DNA of 64,000 nt from Diplocloster modestus (GTDB lineage Bacteria > Bacillota > Clostridia > Lachnospirales > Lachnospiraceae), in contig NZ_JAHQCX010000003.1 in assembly GCF_019042245.1 (NCBI RefSeq), forward strand, positions 372,001 to 436,000, read 5' to 3'. The position numbers and the translations under genes were made by a program. Below are positions 43,970 to 56,866 of this stretch, one piece after another. Within the stretch, counting starts at the first letter, position 1. Every line of letters starts with the position of its first letter. Under the pieces are notes generated by a model. That model was not told the DNA's origin. It did not search any database and saw only the letters and a list, made by a program, of their open reading frames with translations.

Positions 43970-45319
43970 ATGGACACAATTTTAGCAAAATGGAATGAGA
44001 TTTTGGAAACTGTCCGTGTGGAATACGACATTATGGATGTTTCCTTTCGGACATGGCTCCTTCCTTTGAAAGTATACCGGGTCGAAGACGATGAGATAAC
44101 ACTGCTGGTCAATCAGGAACAGGCCCTGACTATCATACAGAATAAATATATGCTGCCGCTTAGAGTGACCATAGCAGAAATAACGGGGACAGAATATAAT
44201 ATCAAATTTATTACCCCAAGAGATGTCCGGGAAATCGAAAAATCTTCCAGTCAAAGTAAACCTCAGATGAACGAAACCATCGAAAGGGCCAACTTAAATC
44301 CAAAGTATACTTTCGATACCTTCGTCGTCGGCGGTAACAACAACTTTGCACATGCCGCTTCTTTAGCTGTGGCGGAATCACCGGGAGAGATGTATAATCC
44401 TCTCTTTTTATATGGAGGCGTTGGACTGGGGAAAACGCATCTTATGCATTCCATCGCTCATTTCATTTTGGACAAGGATCCGAATAAGAAAGTGCTTTAT
44501 GTCACCAGTGAGTACTTTACCAATGAACTGATCGAAGCCATTCGAAACGGAAATAATACGGCCATGACCAAATTCCGCGAGAAATACAGGAACATCGACG
44601 TACTTCTGATTGACGACGTGCAGTTTATTATAGGGAAAGAAAGTACCCAGGAAGAATTCTTCCACACCTTTAATGATCTGCATGGCCAGAAGAAGCAGAT
44701 CATTATCTCCAGTGATAAACCCCCGAAAGATATGGAAACACTGGAAGCCAGACTTCGTTCCAGATTCGAATGGGGTTTGATTGCCGATATCTCCTCCCCG
44801 GATTATGAGACCAGAATGGCTATACTCCAGAAAAAAGAAGAGATGGACGGCTATAATATTGACGATGAAATTATCAAATACATTGCAACCAACATTAAGT
44901 CCAATATCCGTGAGCTGGAAGGCGCGTTAAACCGTCTAAATGCTCTTGCAAAACTGGAGAAAAAAGAAATCACCATTGAATTCGCGGAAGAAGCTTTGAA
45001 AGATATCATTTCTCCCGACGCAAAAAAGGAAATTACGCCGGAACTGATCATCGATGTGGTCGCGGAGCATTTCCATATCAGTTCGGCCGATATCAAAGGA
45101 AGTAAACGGAACAGCGAAATCGTGGTGCCCCGCCAGATTGTCATGTATCTGTGCCGGGATATGACCGCCACCGCACTAAAAGCAATTGGCAATATTCTAG
45201 GTAAACGGGACCATTCCACCATTATTCACGGAGCGGACAAGATTGCGGATGAAGTTAAGAAAAACGACACCCTGCGCAACACGATTGATGTACTGAAAAA
45301 GAAAATCAATCCCACTTAA
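43970..45319 (+). CDS. dnaA: Chromosomal replication initiator DnaA
   Basis: A 449-residue DnaA with four domains: N-terminal domain I (DTILAKWNEILETVRVEYDI), a short linker, AAA+ domain III with Walker A GGVGLGKTHL, Walker B LLIDDVQF and sensor/arginine residues (RLRSRFEWGL), and domain IV with helix-turn-helix signature (MTATALKAIGNILGKRDHST). It binds DnaA boxes, melts the origin and recruits helicase. It is flanked by DnaA-box clusters on both sides. Confidence 0.98.
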   Translation: MDTILAKWNEILETVRVEYDIMDVSFRTWLLPLKVYRVEDDEITLLVNQEQALTIIQNKYMLPLRVTIAEITGTEYNIKFITPRDVREIEKSSSQSKPQMNETIERANLNPKYTFDTFVVGGNNNFAHAASLAVAESPGEMYNPLFLYGGVGLGKTHLMHSIAHFILDKDPNKKVLYVTSEYFTNELIEAIRNGNNTAMTKFREKYRNIDVLLIDDVQFIIGKESTQEEFFHTFNDLHGQKKQIIISSDKPPKDMETLEARLRSRFEWGLIADISSPDYETRMAILQKKEEMDGYNIDDEIIKYIATNIKSNIRELEGALNRLNALAKLEKKEITIEFAEEALKDIISPDAKKEITPELIIDVVAEHFHISSADIKGSKRNSEIVVPRQIVMYLCRDMTATALKAIGNILGKRDHSTIIHGADKIADEVKKNDTLRNTIDVLKKKINPT

Positions 45320-45616
45320 TCACATGGTTTTGACAAAACCGGAATGTTATCCCCGGTCTGTTGAAATCTATCCACATAAAATGTTGATATCCTGTTCGTT
45401 ACAGTTGATAAAAATCTGTACGGAAAATCGTCTGTGCATAACTTGATACTTATCCTGAAGGTATCTCCGGGGTATTCACAGAGTTTTAAAATCTTAAGAT
45501 TAAGGTTTTATCAGGCTCCCGAGGGGTTATCCACTTACGAACACCCCCTATGATTAAGACTACGAACTTGTTTTATAAATATATCTATGGCAATCCTGAA
45601 AGGAGTTATTCACACT
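45320..45616. other. oriC, right part (between dnaA and dnaN)
   Basis: A 297-bp gap with DnaA-box-like sites CTATCCACA (45368-45376), TGTGCATAA (45433-45441), TTATCCACT (45537-45545) and TTATTCACA (45606-45614). The last lies between the ribosome binding site and ATG of dnaN, so DnaA binding could repress dnaN or couple it to initiation. No other gene is present. Confidence 0.8.
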
Positions 45617-46729
45617 ATGAAATTTATCTGTTCGAAGGCCAACTTACTTCACGGCGTCAATATCGTTTCCAAAGCAGTCCCATCTAAAACCACCATGGCG
45701 ATTCTCGAATGTATTCTAATTGATGCCTCCGCCAATGAGATTAAACTGACCGCCAACGATATGGAACTGGGAATTGAGACCAGAATCGAGGGCGAGATTC
45801 TGGAAAAGGGTATCATTGCACTGGATGCAAAGATCTTCTCTGAGATTGTCCGCAAACTTCCGGATAACGATGTGGTAATCGAAACCGACAGCAACCTGAA
45901 AACTACGATTACCTGTGAGAAAGCGAAATTCAACATTTCCGGTAAATCCGGTGAGGACTTTACTTATCTGCCTTATATAGAGAGAACGGATTTTGTCACC
46001 ATTTCCCAATTTACGCTCAAAGAAATGATCCGCCAGACGATCTTCTCTATTGCTGACAATGAAAATAACAAGCTGATGACAGGTGAATTATTTGAAATCA
46101 AAGGGAACCAGTTAAAGGTCGTATCTCTTGATGGACATCGTATTTCCATTCGGCGAATAGAATTAAAAGATACATACGAGGATAAGAAAGTAGTAGTTCC
46201 TGGAAAAACCCTTCAGGAAGTCAGCAAGATCCTCTCTGGTGAGGCGGAAGACGAGATCCGTCTGTTCTTTACGGAGAATCATGTGGTATTTGAATTCGAT
46301 TCTACCCTGGTGGTTTCCCGTCTGATCGAAGGGGAATATTTCCGAATCGAACAGATGCTGTCCAGCGACTATGAGACAAAAGTGAAAATCAACAAGAGAG
46401 AATTTTTGAACTGTATCGACCGAGCTACCCTTCTGGTAAAAGAGGGGGATAAAAAACCCATCATCATTCATATCGAGGATGGAAATATGGAACTGACGAT
46501 CAATTCCCAGTTAGGTTCTATGGATGAAAATATCGATATCGAAAAAGAGGGAAAAGATATACTGATCGGATTCAACCCGAAGTTCTTAATCGACGCCCTC
46601 AGAGTAATTGATGAGGAGGAAGTGAGCGTATATCTGGTAAACCCGAAGGCTCCCTGTTTCATCAAGGATGAAAATGAAACTTATATCTATTTGATTCTTC
46701 CGGTAAATTTTAACGCGGTTAACCGCTGA
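45617..46729 (+). CDS. dnaN: DNA polymerase III sliding clamp, beta subunit
   Basis: A 370-residue protein with three tandem beta-clamp domains, beginning MKFICSKANLLHGVNIVSKA. It ends with the conserved clamp C terminus (ETYIYLILPVNFN...). Length and domain pattern are typical. The ATG at 45617 has aaaggag upstream with a DnaA box in the gap. It encircles DNA and tethers the polymerase and other proteins. Confidence 0.97.
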   Translation: MKFICSKANLLHGVNIVSKAVPSKTTMAILECILIDASANEIKLTANDMELGIETRIEGEILEKGIIALDAKIFSEIVRKLPDNDVVIETDSNLKTTITCEKAKFNISGKSGEDFTYLPYIERTDFVTISQFTLKEMIRQTIFSIADNENNKLMTGELFEIKGNQLKVVSLDGHRISIRRIELKDTYEDKKVVVPGKTLQEVSKILSGEAEDEIRLFFTENHVVFEFDSTLVVSRLIEGEYFRIEQMLSSDYETKVKINKREFLNCIDRATLLVKEGDKKPIIIHIEDGNMELTINSQLGSMDENIDIEKEGKDILIGFNPKFLIDALRVIDEEEVSVYLVNPKAPCFIKDENETYIYLILPVNFNAVNR

Positions 46730-46747
46730 AAAAAGAAAAATCAAATA

Positions 46748-46840
46748 GAGGCGCAGTAAATGCGCCGCTGGAGGAACGGAGGAACAAAAAGCTGTTCCCC
46801 CATACCTGAATTGAGGCGCAGTAAATGCGCCGCTGGAGGA
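46748..46840 (+). repeat. 28-bp direct repeat with hairpins before the S4-domain gene
   Basis: The 28-bp sequence at 46748-46775 is repeated exactly at 46813-46840. Each copy contains hairpin ggcgca-gtaaa-tgcgcc followed by gctggagga. Only the second copy leads into a start codon (GTG at 46846). The spacer contains cccatacctgaatt (from 46799), also found before dnaA. The first copy appears to be a duplicated leader without a gene. Confidence 0.9.
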
Positions 46841-46845
46841 AAATA

Positions 46846-47052
46846 GTGGAAATTAAGTTGAGAGAAGAGTATATTAAATTAGGGCAGGCGTTAAAAGCTG
46901 CCGGCCTGGTGGAATCCGGCGTGGACGCCAAAGAGGTGATTCTAAACGGTGAAGTGAAAGTCAACGGTGAGGTGGAGCGCCAAAGAGGAAAGAAACTCTA
47001 TGACGGTGATACCGTGACCTTTGATGCGGAACAGATCGAAATTAAAAAGTAG
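46846..47052 (+). CDS. yaaA: S4-domain RNA-binding protein (YaaA/RlbA type)
   Basis: A 68-residue single S4 domain: YIKLGQALKAAGLVESGVDA, KEVILNGEVKVNGEVERQRG and KLYDGDTVTF. This is the small protein always found between dnaN and recF in Firmicutes; S4 domains bind structured RNA. The start is GTG at 46846, since ggagga lies 7 nt upstream and an earlier ATG at 46825 lies within the hairpin loop. It probably acts on ribosomal RNA or ribosome assembly, though this is not proven. Confidence 0.92.
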   Translation: MEIKLREEYIKLGQALKAAGLVESGVDAKEVILNGEVKVNGEVERQRGKKLYDGDTVTFDAEQIEIKK

Positions 47053-47062
47053 CTGGTGGAAC

Positions 47063-50070
<3,008 letters not shown>

Positions 50071-50083
50071 GAGGAAATGACAG

Positions 50084-52591
50084 ATGGAAGACAATATTTT
50101 TGATAAAGTGCATGAAGTCGACCTAAAGAAGACCATGGAAACCTCCTACATAGACTATGCCATGAGCGTGATCGCAGCCAGGGCATTGCCGGATGTAAGA
50201 GACGGATTAAAACCGGTTCAGAGAAGAGTTCTGTACTCCATGATCGAACTGAATAACGGCCCCGACAAACCCCACCGTAAATGTGCGCGTATCGTCGGTG
50301 ATACGATGGGTAAATACCATCCCCACGGCGACAGCTCGATCTATGGAGCATTGGTCAATATGGCCCAGGAGTGGTCGACCAGATATCCGCTGGTGGATGG
50401 TCACGGAAACTTCGGTTCTGTCGACGGAGACGGAGCGGCGGCCATGCGGTACACGGAGGCCAGACTGAGCAAGATCTCCATGGAAATGCTGGCCGACATC
50501 AACAAAGATACGGTTGATTTCGTACCCAACTTTGACGAAACGGAAAAAGAGCCTGCCGTACTGCCGTCCCGGTACCCGAACCTTCTGGTCAACGGAACCT
50601 CGGGTATTGCTGTAGGTATGGCGACCAATATTCCTCCGCATAACCTGCGTGAGGTCATTAAAGCAGTAGTAAAAATAATTGATAACCGGGTTCTGGAAGA
50701 CCGGGACACCCAGATCGAAGAATTACTGCAGATTATCAAAGGACCTGATTTCCCCACGGGAGCTATGATCCTGGGTACCAGAGGAATCGAAGAGGCATAC
50801 CGCACCGGCCGCGGTAAGATACGGGTCCGCGCGGTCACTGACATTGAAGCCATGGCTAACGGCAAGAGCCGGATTATCGTCACGGAACTTCCTTTTATGG
50901 TAAATAAGGCCCGCCTGATTGAAAAGATCGCTGAGCTGGTAAAAGAGAAAAAGGTTGATGGAATCACTGATCTGCGGGATGAATCCGACCGGGAAGGCAT
51001 GCGCATCTGTATCGAGCTGCGCAAGGATGTCAACGCCAATGTCATGTTGAATCAGCTCTACAAGCATACCCAGCTGCAGGACACCTTCGGGGTAATCATG
51101 CTTGCTCTGGTCAACAACCAGCCGAAGGTTATGAATCTGTCCCAGATTCTTCAATTGTACATCAAGCATCAGGAAGAAGTCGTAACCAGAAGAACCAAAT
51201 ACGAATTAAACAAAGCGGAAGAAAGGGCCCACATCTTGGAGGGTCTGCTGATCGCGCTGGATAATATCGATGAAGTAATCCAGATTATCCGTTCTTCCCA
51301 GAATACGGCCATTGCCAAAGAACGTTTGATGGAGCGGTTCTCCTTAAGTGACGCCCAGGCCCAGGCCATCGTGGACATGAGACTGCGTACGCTGACTGGT
51401 TTGGAACGGGAGAAGCTGGAAGCGGAATACCGGGAACTGATGGAGAAGATCGCTTATTTAAAATCTATCCTGGCAGATGAAAAGAAGTTATTAGGCGTGA
51501 TTAAAGAAGAAATCATGATCATTTCTGAAAAATACGGGGATGAAAGAAGAACCTCTATCGGATTTGACGAATTTGATATTTCCATGGAAGACCTGATTCC
51601 GGTAGAAAATACCGTGATCGCCATGACCAAACTGGGATATATCAAACGGATGACGATCGACAACTTCCGCAGCCAGAACCGCGGAGGCAAGGGAATCCGT
51701 GGAATGCAGACCATCGATGAAGACTATATCGAGGATCTGTTAATGACCACGACCCACCACTATATTATGTTCTTCACAAACAAGGGAAAAGTATACCGGT
51801 TAAAAGCCTATGAAATACCGGAAGCCAGCCGGACAGCCAGAGGGACTGCGATTATCAATCTTCTGCAGCTGACGCCGGGTGAAAATATAACCGCGGTCAT
51901 TCCGATCCGGGAATACAAGGTCGGAAGATATCTGTTTATGGCCACCAAGAACGGTATCGTTAAGAAAACGCCGATTACTGATTATGAAAATGTCAGAAAG
52001 ACAGGATTGGCCGCCATCAACCTGAGAGAAGAAGATGAACTGATCGAAGTAAAATCCACCAACAATGAGAAAGACATCATTCTGGTGACCAAATACGGAC
52101 AATGTATCCGCTTTGATGAGAAGGATGTCCGGCCGACCGGACGTGCATCCATGGGTGTAATCGGTATGAATCTCTCGGATGGGGACGAAGTGGTAGGAAT
52201 GCAGCTGAATACCCAGGGTGAATATCTGCTGATCGTATCCGAATTCGGTATGGGCAAGCTGACCAGAGTGGATGAGTTCAACAGCCAGAACCGCGGCGGT
52301 AAAGGTGTGAAGTGCTATAAGATCATGGAAAAGACCGGAAATGTGGTGGGTGTGAAGGCAGTGAATGAAGATAATGAAATCATGCTGATCACCACCGAGG
52401 GAACCATCATTCGAATGGCCTGTAAAGGAATCTCTAAACTCGGACGTGTAACCTCCGGTGTAAAACTGATCAATATTGACCAGGAAAAGGATGTATCCGT
52501 AGCCAGCATCGCTAAAGTACGGGAAACCTCCGACAAGACCGAGGAGGATGTTCTTAAGCAGCTGGAAGATGAGCTGAACAAAGAAGTCTGA
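50084..52591 (+). CDS. gyrA: DNA gyrase subunit A
   Basis: An 835-residue GyrA. The catalytic Tyr lies in MRYTEARL. The quinolone-determining region is [20 protein letters not shown]: Ser84 and Gly88 occupy the places of E. coli Ser83 and Asp87. The second is Gly here; in my knowledge this occurs naturally in relatives and is not a resistance change by itself. The C-terminal half has six beta-pinwheel blades with the GyrA-box-like [10 protein letters not shown]. It cuts and rejoins DNA with GyrB and lies 13 bp after it. Confidence 0.98.
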   Translation: MEDNIFDKVHEVDLKKTMETSYIDYAMSVIAARALPDVRDGLKPVQRRVLYSMIELNNGPDKPHRKCARIVGDTMGKYHPHGDSSIYGALVNMAQEWSTRYPLVDGHGNFGSVDGDGAAAMRYTEARLSKISMEMLADINKDTVDFVPNFDETEKEPAVLPSRYPNLLVNGTSGIAVGMATNIPPHNLREVIKAVVKIIDNRVLEDRDTQIEELLQIIKGPDFPTGAMILGTRGIEEAYRTGRGKIRVRAVTDIEAMANGKSRIIVTELPFMVNKARLIEKIAELVKEKKVDGITDLRDESDREGMRICIELRKDVNANVMLNQLYKHTQLQDTFGVIMLALVNNQPKVMNLSQILQLYIKHQEEVVTRRTKYELNKAEERAHILEGLLIALDNIDEVIQIIRSSQNTAIAKERLMERFSLSDAQAQAIVDMRLRTLTGLEREKLEAEYRELMEKIAYLKSILADEKKLLGVIKEEIMIISEKYGDERRTSIGFDEFDISMEDLIPVENTVIAMTKLGYIKRMTIDNFRSQNRGGKGIRGMQTIDEDYIEDLLMTTTHHYIMFFTNKGKVYRLKAYEIPEASRTARGTAIINLLQLTPGENITAVIPIREYKVGRYLFMATKNGIVKKTPITDYENVRKTGLAAINLREEDELIEVKSTNNEKDIILVTKYGQCIRFDEKDVRPTGRASMGVIGMNLSDGDEVVGMQLNTQGEYLLIVSEFGMGKLTRVDEFNSQNRGGKGVKCYKIMEKTGNVVGVKAVNEDNEIMLITTEGTIIRMACKGISKLGRVTSGVKLINIDQEKDVSVASIAKVRETSDKTEEDVLKQLEDELNKEV

Positions 52592-52620
52592 CAATAAGAT
52601 ACAAATAAGATACAAACAAT

Positions 52621-52661
52621 AAAAAAGTGCTTTGCGCCTTTATATGCGCAGAGCACTTTTT
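52621..52661 (+). terminator. Rho-independent terminator after gyrA
   Basis: Stem aaaaagtgct-ttgcgc with tgcgca-gagcacttttt (52622-52661), followed by T's, 30 bp after the gyrA stop codon. It ends the dnaA-to-gyrA gene series. Confidence 0.9.
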
Positions 52662-52742
52662 ATGCAATAGGGTGCACCCAGCAAAGGGCTTGAATAAACG
52701 TTAATCGTGAGGATACAGCCGGAAGAAATTTTGTCATTTCTT

Positions 52743-52795
52743 ACAAAAAAAAGCTGTTAATCCAGCCATCTCACTTCGGCTTTCTAACAGCTTTT
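52743..52795 (-). terminator. Rho-independent terminator of the patatin-like gene
   Basis: On the minus strand, agctgtta...taacagct with an inner agcc/ggct pair is followed by eight T's (plus-strand a's at 52745-52752). It lies 17 bp beyond the stop of the phospholipase gene, facing gyrA's terminator. Confidence 0.88.
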
Positions 52796-52811
52796 CTAAT
52801 ACATATAAAAT

Positions 52812-53666
52812 TTATGAAAGTTCCAGAAATGTTTTCAAATCGTTATAGCAGTTGGCGGCATCTGAATAACCAATCTCATAAAGAGCTTTTAACTTTTCTT
52901 TGTCTTTTTCGATTCTGTTGATTTTAACCGGTTCCTTTGGCTGAATAACGAAGGCACGGCCGGCCTCCTTTTCTTTTGCTATAAAATCCAGAGTGTTGTT
53001 ATAATTGGTGTGGCGGCGGGCCATCTGTTTTACCAGGTTCGGGTAATCTTTGTATTTACGGTCAAGTATAGGCAGCAGTTTGTTGGGGCTTTTTCTGTAG
53101 GAGGGGTCTCTGGTAAGGATCAGTACGTTCTTTTTGTGTCCATCCCGGATGGATTTCCGGATGGGAATGGAATCGGCGATACCTCCATCCAGATATTCAT
53201 TTTCTCCGATTTTCACATTTTTGGATAAGAGGGGAAGTGAGCTGGAGGCCTGGATGGCTATGATGTCTTTTCGGGAATCTTTGATCGGTATATATTCAGC
53301 TTTCCCGGTGGTTACATTGGTGACTACCGCGTAGAAGGTACCGTCATATCGGTCTACGGTGTCATAGTCATAGGGATTTAATTCATCCGGTATCAGATGA
53401 TAGCACATCTCTGATCCGAACATATCCCCGGTTTGAATTAAACTTCTTAGGCTGCAGTATCTGGGATCATTGAGATAGTCTACACTGATCGCATACGCGC
53501 GGCCTCTTTGTCTGGACAGGTAACTGCAGGCGTGGCAGGAACCCGCTGAAACTCCATAACAGTTCTTAAATTCCAGATCCTGATCCAAAAAGAAGTCTAA
53601 TACTCCGGCAGTATAAATTCCCCGCATACCGCCGCCTTCCAGTATCAATCCAATATCACGCATCAT
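52812..53666 (-). CDS. Patatin-like phospholipase family protein
   Basis: A 284-residue patatin-fold hydrolase. LILEGGGMRGIYTAGVLDFF holds the oxyanion GGGxRG loop. GVSAGSCHA holds the nucleophilic Ser (G-x-S-x-G), and EYLDGGIADSIP holds the catalytic Asp (DGG). This Ser-Asp dyad releases fatty acids from lipids. The C terminus is basic and helical (RIEKDKEKLKALYEIGYSDA). The start is uncertain between ATG codons at 53666 and 53663, with ggag just upstream. No signal peptide, so it acts in the cytoplasm or at the inner membrane face. Confidence 0.92.
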   Translation of the reverse strand: MMRDIGLILEGGGMRGIYTAGVLDFFLDQDLEFKNCYGVSAGSCHACSYLSRQRGRAYAISVDYLNDPRYCSLRSLIQTGDMFGSEMCYHLIPDELNPYDYDTVDRYDGTFYAVVTNVTTGKAEYIPIKDSRKDIIAIQASSSLPLLSKNVKIGENEYLDGGIADSIPIRKSIRDGHKKNVLILTRDPSYRKSPNKLLPILDRKYKDYPNLVKQMARRHTNYNNTLDFIAKEKEAGRAFVIQPKEPVKINRIEKDKEKLKALYEIGYSDAANCYNDLKTFLELS

Positions 53667-53837
53667 AATCATCTCCATTTAGTTTCGTCTTTGTATTAAT
53701 TCGTTCTGATTGTTGACTTAACATTTGCGATTGTTGTCTTATATTCTTGTTGTCTTATATTATAGGTCGGCTGTACTTGAAAATCAATAAATAAATTGAT
53801 ATTAAATAAAAATTTATTGTTTTTCGATAAAATAATA

Positions 53838-53866
53838 TTGATTTTCGGAACAAACTGTGATATATT
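53838..53866 (+). promoter_or_regulatory. Promoter of the DUF2975 gene
   Basis: TTGATT (53838-53843), a 17-bp spacer and TATATT (53861-53866), 42 bp before the start codon. The rest of 53679-53907 is AT-rich and holds no gene. Confidence 0.65.
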
Positions 53867-53907
53867 CCAGATAAAGGAAGATGCATTTTCCATCAAGGAG
53901 GGTTTTT

Positions 53908-54357
53908 ATGATTTCAAAAAAACTGGTGATGTTTGTAAAGTATCTGCTGGATTTTATGTTTTATAGCGGGTATATAATCTGTTTTACGCTCCCGGTATCC
54001 TTTAAAATGATAGGCCGCTGGTATCCGACTTTTCGGTACTATTATATACAGATGTGTATTTTGTTTTTCTGTTCCGGAATCGTAGCGGTATGGATTATCG
54101 GAGAACTAAGAAAGATATTCAGGACTGTTATACAGGAGAACTGCTTTGTACACGAGAATGTGAAAAGTCTGATGAAAATGGGGATACTCAGCTTCATTAT
54201 CTGCGGGATGACCCTGATCCGGTTGATTTTCGTCATTACTCCGGCAACCATGATTATTATACTGGTATTTTTTATTGCCGGTTTGTTCAGTATCGTTCTA
54301 TCCCAGGTTTTTGCCCAGGCCGTTTCTTACAAAGAAGAAAACGACCTGACCATTTAG
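53908..54357 (+). CDS. DUF2975 family membrane protein
   Basis: A 149-residue protein with four hydrophobic segments (about 15-37, 50-70, 95-118 and 120-142), fitting the four-helix DUF2975 family; the first reads FVKYLLDFMFYSGYIICFTL. A conserved cytoplasmic turn (LRKIFRTVIQENCFVHENVK) separates helices 2 and 3. The ATG at 53908 follows caaggagggttttt. DUF2975 genes are usually followed by a small Cro/CI-type regulator, as here (10 bp gap), and may sense membrane state. Function unproven. Confidence 0.85.
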   Translation: MISKKLVMFVKYLLDFMFYSGYIICFTLPVSFKMIGRWYPTFRYYYIQMCILFFCSGIVAVWIIGELRKIFRTVIQENCFVHENVKSLMKMGILSFIICGMTLIRLIFVITPATMIIILVFFIAGLFSIVLSQVFAQAVSYKEENDLTI

Positions 54358-54367
54358 GAGGTGCTTC

Positions 54368-54628
54368 ATGGGGATCGTAGTGAACCTGGATGTTATGATG
54401 GCAAAGAGAAAGATAGGTTTGACAGAGTTAGCCGAAAGAGTGGATATTACCATGGCAAATCTAAGTATCCTGAAAAATAATAAGGCAAAAGCGGTGCGTT
54501 TTACCACACTGGAAGCAATTTGCGAAGCGCTGGATTGTCAGCCTGGAGATATACTGGAATATGTGAATGAGAAGGAAAAAGGAGAGACAAAAGGCCGCAA
54601 AAACGCGGCGGATTGGAGAGTAGAATGA
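54368..54628 (+). CDS. Small Cro/CI-type HTH regulator (YozG-like)
   Basis: An 86-residue protein. Residues about 8-72 form an HTH domain (MAKRKIGLTELAERVDITMA, NLSILKNNKAKAVRFTTLEA, CEALDCQPGDILEY), the type commonly paired with DUF2975. The last 15 residues are basic and polar. The start ATG follows aggaggtgcttc. Its stop overlaps the start of the DUF4173 gene by four bases, so the three genes form one operon. It probably regulates its own operon. Confidence 0.88.
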   Translation: MGIVVNLDVMMAKRKIGLTELAERVDITMANLSILKNNKAKAVRFTTLEAICEALDCQPGDILEYVNEKEKGETKGRKNAADWRVE

Positions 54629-56145
54629 AAGAAAAATTAGAGTCGCGGTACGGATACTTTATGGTTTCCAGTATAATATATGGTATCTTTTTTACATTTT
54701 GTCTGTATCGGAATCTGCATGGGGTTACACTGCCATTCTGGGCGGCCGGGACGATCCTGTATTATGTCCTTGCTTTTCGACAGCTGGAACTAAAGATAAA
54801 AAAAGATACCGTGATATATGTGGGGGCAGCACTGCTGCTGGGTATTTCGTCCGTCTTGACAGATGACACATTTCTTCATTTTTTTAATGTGGTGGGCATT
54901 CTGCTATTATTCGGCGTCAGCCTGCTGCATCAGATGTATGAGGAGAGAAAATGGGGATTCGGACGATTTATCATAAATATCTCAACCTTTTTCTGGGATA
55001 TTATGGAGAGCATAGCACTTCCATTCTCTCAGACCGGACGATTTTTCAATAAGAAATCAGGGCAGGAGGACAAAAGGCTGAAATACGTATTGTTGGGAAT
55101 ACTGATCGCGGTTCCACTGTTTTTGATTGTTGTTCTGATGTTAGTCAGCGCGGACCAGATCTTTTATAATTTAGTTTCAACAGTACTGAGTTATATTAAG
55201 ATTGATATGAATATTGTATTCATTATTTGTATGACCTTCATGGGAATCATACTGATCTATGCAGCAGTCGCTGGCCTGGTTAATTACCAACTGAAAGAAG
55301 AACAGCCCACGTGCAAAAATCAGGAACCGATCATCGCTATTACGTTCACATCTATATTATGTGCGGTTTATCTGATTTTTTGCGGAATCCAGGTAGTGTA
55401 TTTATTTGCACAGGGAGCCACAGGGCTGCCTGGAGACTTTACTTATGCTGAATATGCCAGAAGAGGATTTTTCGAACTGCTTTTTGTCAGTATTTTGAAC
55501 TTTGCGATGGTGATTATCTGCAACACGTTCTTCCGGAACCACAAAGCGCTGAAGATTTTATTGACCATTATATCCGTCTGCAATTACATTTTGATCGCTT
55601 CTTCTATCTATCGGATGATACTCTATGTCACAGTTTACCATCTGACTTACTTAAGGATTCTGGTTCTGTGGTTTCTGATCATACTGGCGTTCTTTATGGC
55701 AGGTGCCCTGATCTGCGTATACCGGAGTAAGTTCCGCCTGTTTTTTTACTGTATGATCGTGTTAACCATAGGGTATCTGGGATTCTCCTTTGCCAGGCCG
55801 GACTATCTGATCGCGGACTACAATCTCGCTCACATGGAAGTTGTGCATATGGATGATATCCGTTATCTGATGAACAGTCTCTCAGACGATGCCGCGCCGG
55901 CTATAGCAAAACTGGACCCTGATCACATAGAGGGCGCCAGCCGTGCATATTCAGATGCTTACAGTTTTGACGCCGGTCAGACCCGTAAGATGGAGTTCTA
56001 TAACTATTTCTATCATCTGAATGTAAAATATCAAAACTCCTGGAGAAAATTCAACGTCTCTGAATACAAAGCGCAAATCGCAGCAGCCCGGTATATGGAT
56101 GAACATGAAGAAGATAAACAGTTATTAAAAACATATCTCAATTGA
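54625..56145 (+). CDS. DUF4173 family polytopic membrane protein
   Basis: A 506-residue protein with about 12 hydrophobic segments. The DUF4173 pattern is visible (TFLHFFNVVGILLLFGVSLL; YAEYARRGFFELLFVSILNF, a strongly conserved part; ASSIYRMILYVTVYHLTYLR). The C-terminal about 110 residues are soluble and contain HMDDIRYLMNSLSDDAAPAI. The ATG at 54625 overlaps the stop of the HTH gene. The family is often found next to DUF2975/HTH pairs. Function unknown; possibly a transporter or sensor. Confidence 0.85.
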   Translation: MKEKLESRYGYFMVSSIIYGIFFTFCLYRNLHGVTLPFWAAGTILYYVLAFRQLELKIKKDTVIYVGAALLLGISSVLTDDTFLHFFNVVGILLLFGVSLLHQMYEERKWGFGRFIINISTFFWDIMESIALPFSQTGRFFNKKSGQEDKRLKYVLLGILIAVPLFLIVVLMLVSADQIFYNLVSTVLSYIKIDMNIVFIICMTFMGIILIYAAVAGLVNYQLKEEQPTCKNQEPIIAITFTSILCAVYLIFCGIQVVYLFAQGATGLPGDFTYAEYARRGFFELLFVSILNFAMVIICNTFFRNHKALKILLTIISVCNYILIASSIYRMILYVTVYHLTYLRILVLWFLIILAFFMAGALICVYRSKFRLFFYCMIVLTIGYLGFSFARPDYLIADYNLAHMEVVHMDDIRYLMNSLSDDAAPAIAKLDPDHIEGASRAYSDAYSFDAGQTRKMEFYNYFYHLNVKYQNSWRKFNVSEYKAQIAAARYMDEHEEDKQLLKTYLN

Positions 56146-56188
56146 GAACAGAGAAGAAATATCTGACCCGGAAAGGAGAGAATTCTGG

Positions 56189-56650
56189 TTGAAGCTGAAG
56201 AACAGGAATAAAAGTATCATAATAGCTATAACAGAGGTAATTCTTATCCTATTATCTGGGTTCATCCTGATGATATGGAATAACCATAACGATTATAAGA
56301 GGACTATAGCTGTAAACTGGGGAATCCGGATACCCGGTACCAGTGAAGAAGTATTTGAAAAAGAAAGCCCAGCCGGGTTTCACGGTGATAATGACAGATA
56401 TCATATTTTTAAAATAAACCAGGACCAGCAAACCACGGATTTCATAACAAGCATGAATACCGGCAAAAACCTGCAGCTGCAGGAGTATGTACAGACAATA
56501 CTTAAAAACCTGGAAATAACTGCGGAAAATTATCCATCATTGGAACAGGAGCTTCAATGGATTATGTATTCAAAAAACAATTGGGACAAAATAGCGATTC
56601 TATATAGCCCAACCAAACAAAAATTATACGTGATAGAGCACTTTCAGTAG
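56189..56650 (+). CDS. Hypothetical membrane-anchored protein, 153 residues
   Basis: Begins with TTG at 56189 (ggaaaggagagaattctgg before it). An N-terminal basic patch and one transmembrane helix (SIIIAITEVILILLSGFILM) are followed by about 115 residues outside the membrane (YKRTIAVNWGIRIPGTSEEV; LQLQEYVQTILKNLEITAEN). It has no recognised motif. It lies 43 bp after the DUF4173 gene and may be co-transcribed. The gap to the next gene (56651-56866) holds no gene. Confidence 0.65.
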   Translation: MKLKNRNKSIIIAITEVILILLSGFILMIWNNHNDYKRTIAVNWGIRIPGTSEEVFEKESPAGFHGDNDRYHIFKINQDQQTTDFITSMNTGKNLQLQEYVQTILKNLEITAENYPSLEQELQWIMYSKNNWDKIAILYSPTKQKLYVIEHFQ

Positions 56651-56866
56651 TATTGAAAATTCAGGCTGTTCAGATTCCTGTTAACGGCATCTGCAAACTG
56701 GATCATATGAGGGTATAATTTTATATGGAGATTGAGAAACTATCCATGAAAGAAAAATTCAAATAATATCAAGAGGATATGTTTGCAATTGCAAAGATAT
56801 CCTTTTTATTCACAGGCGGATCGTTTCATAGGTGAAACGTTCGTTCATAAGAAAGGAGGTGGTCCT

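Noticed and set aside
46813..46846. Start of the S4-domain gene at the ATG at 46825
   Set aside because: This ATG lies in the loop and stem of the leader hairpin without a ribosome binding site, whereas GTG 46846 has ggagga at proper distance and gives the normal length.
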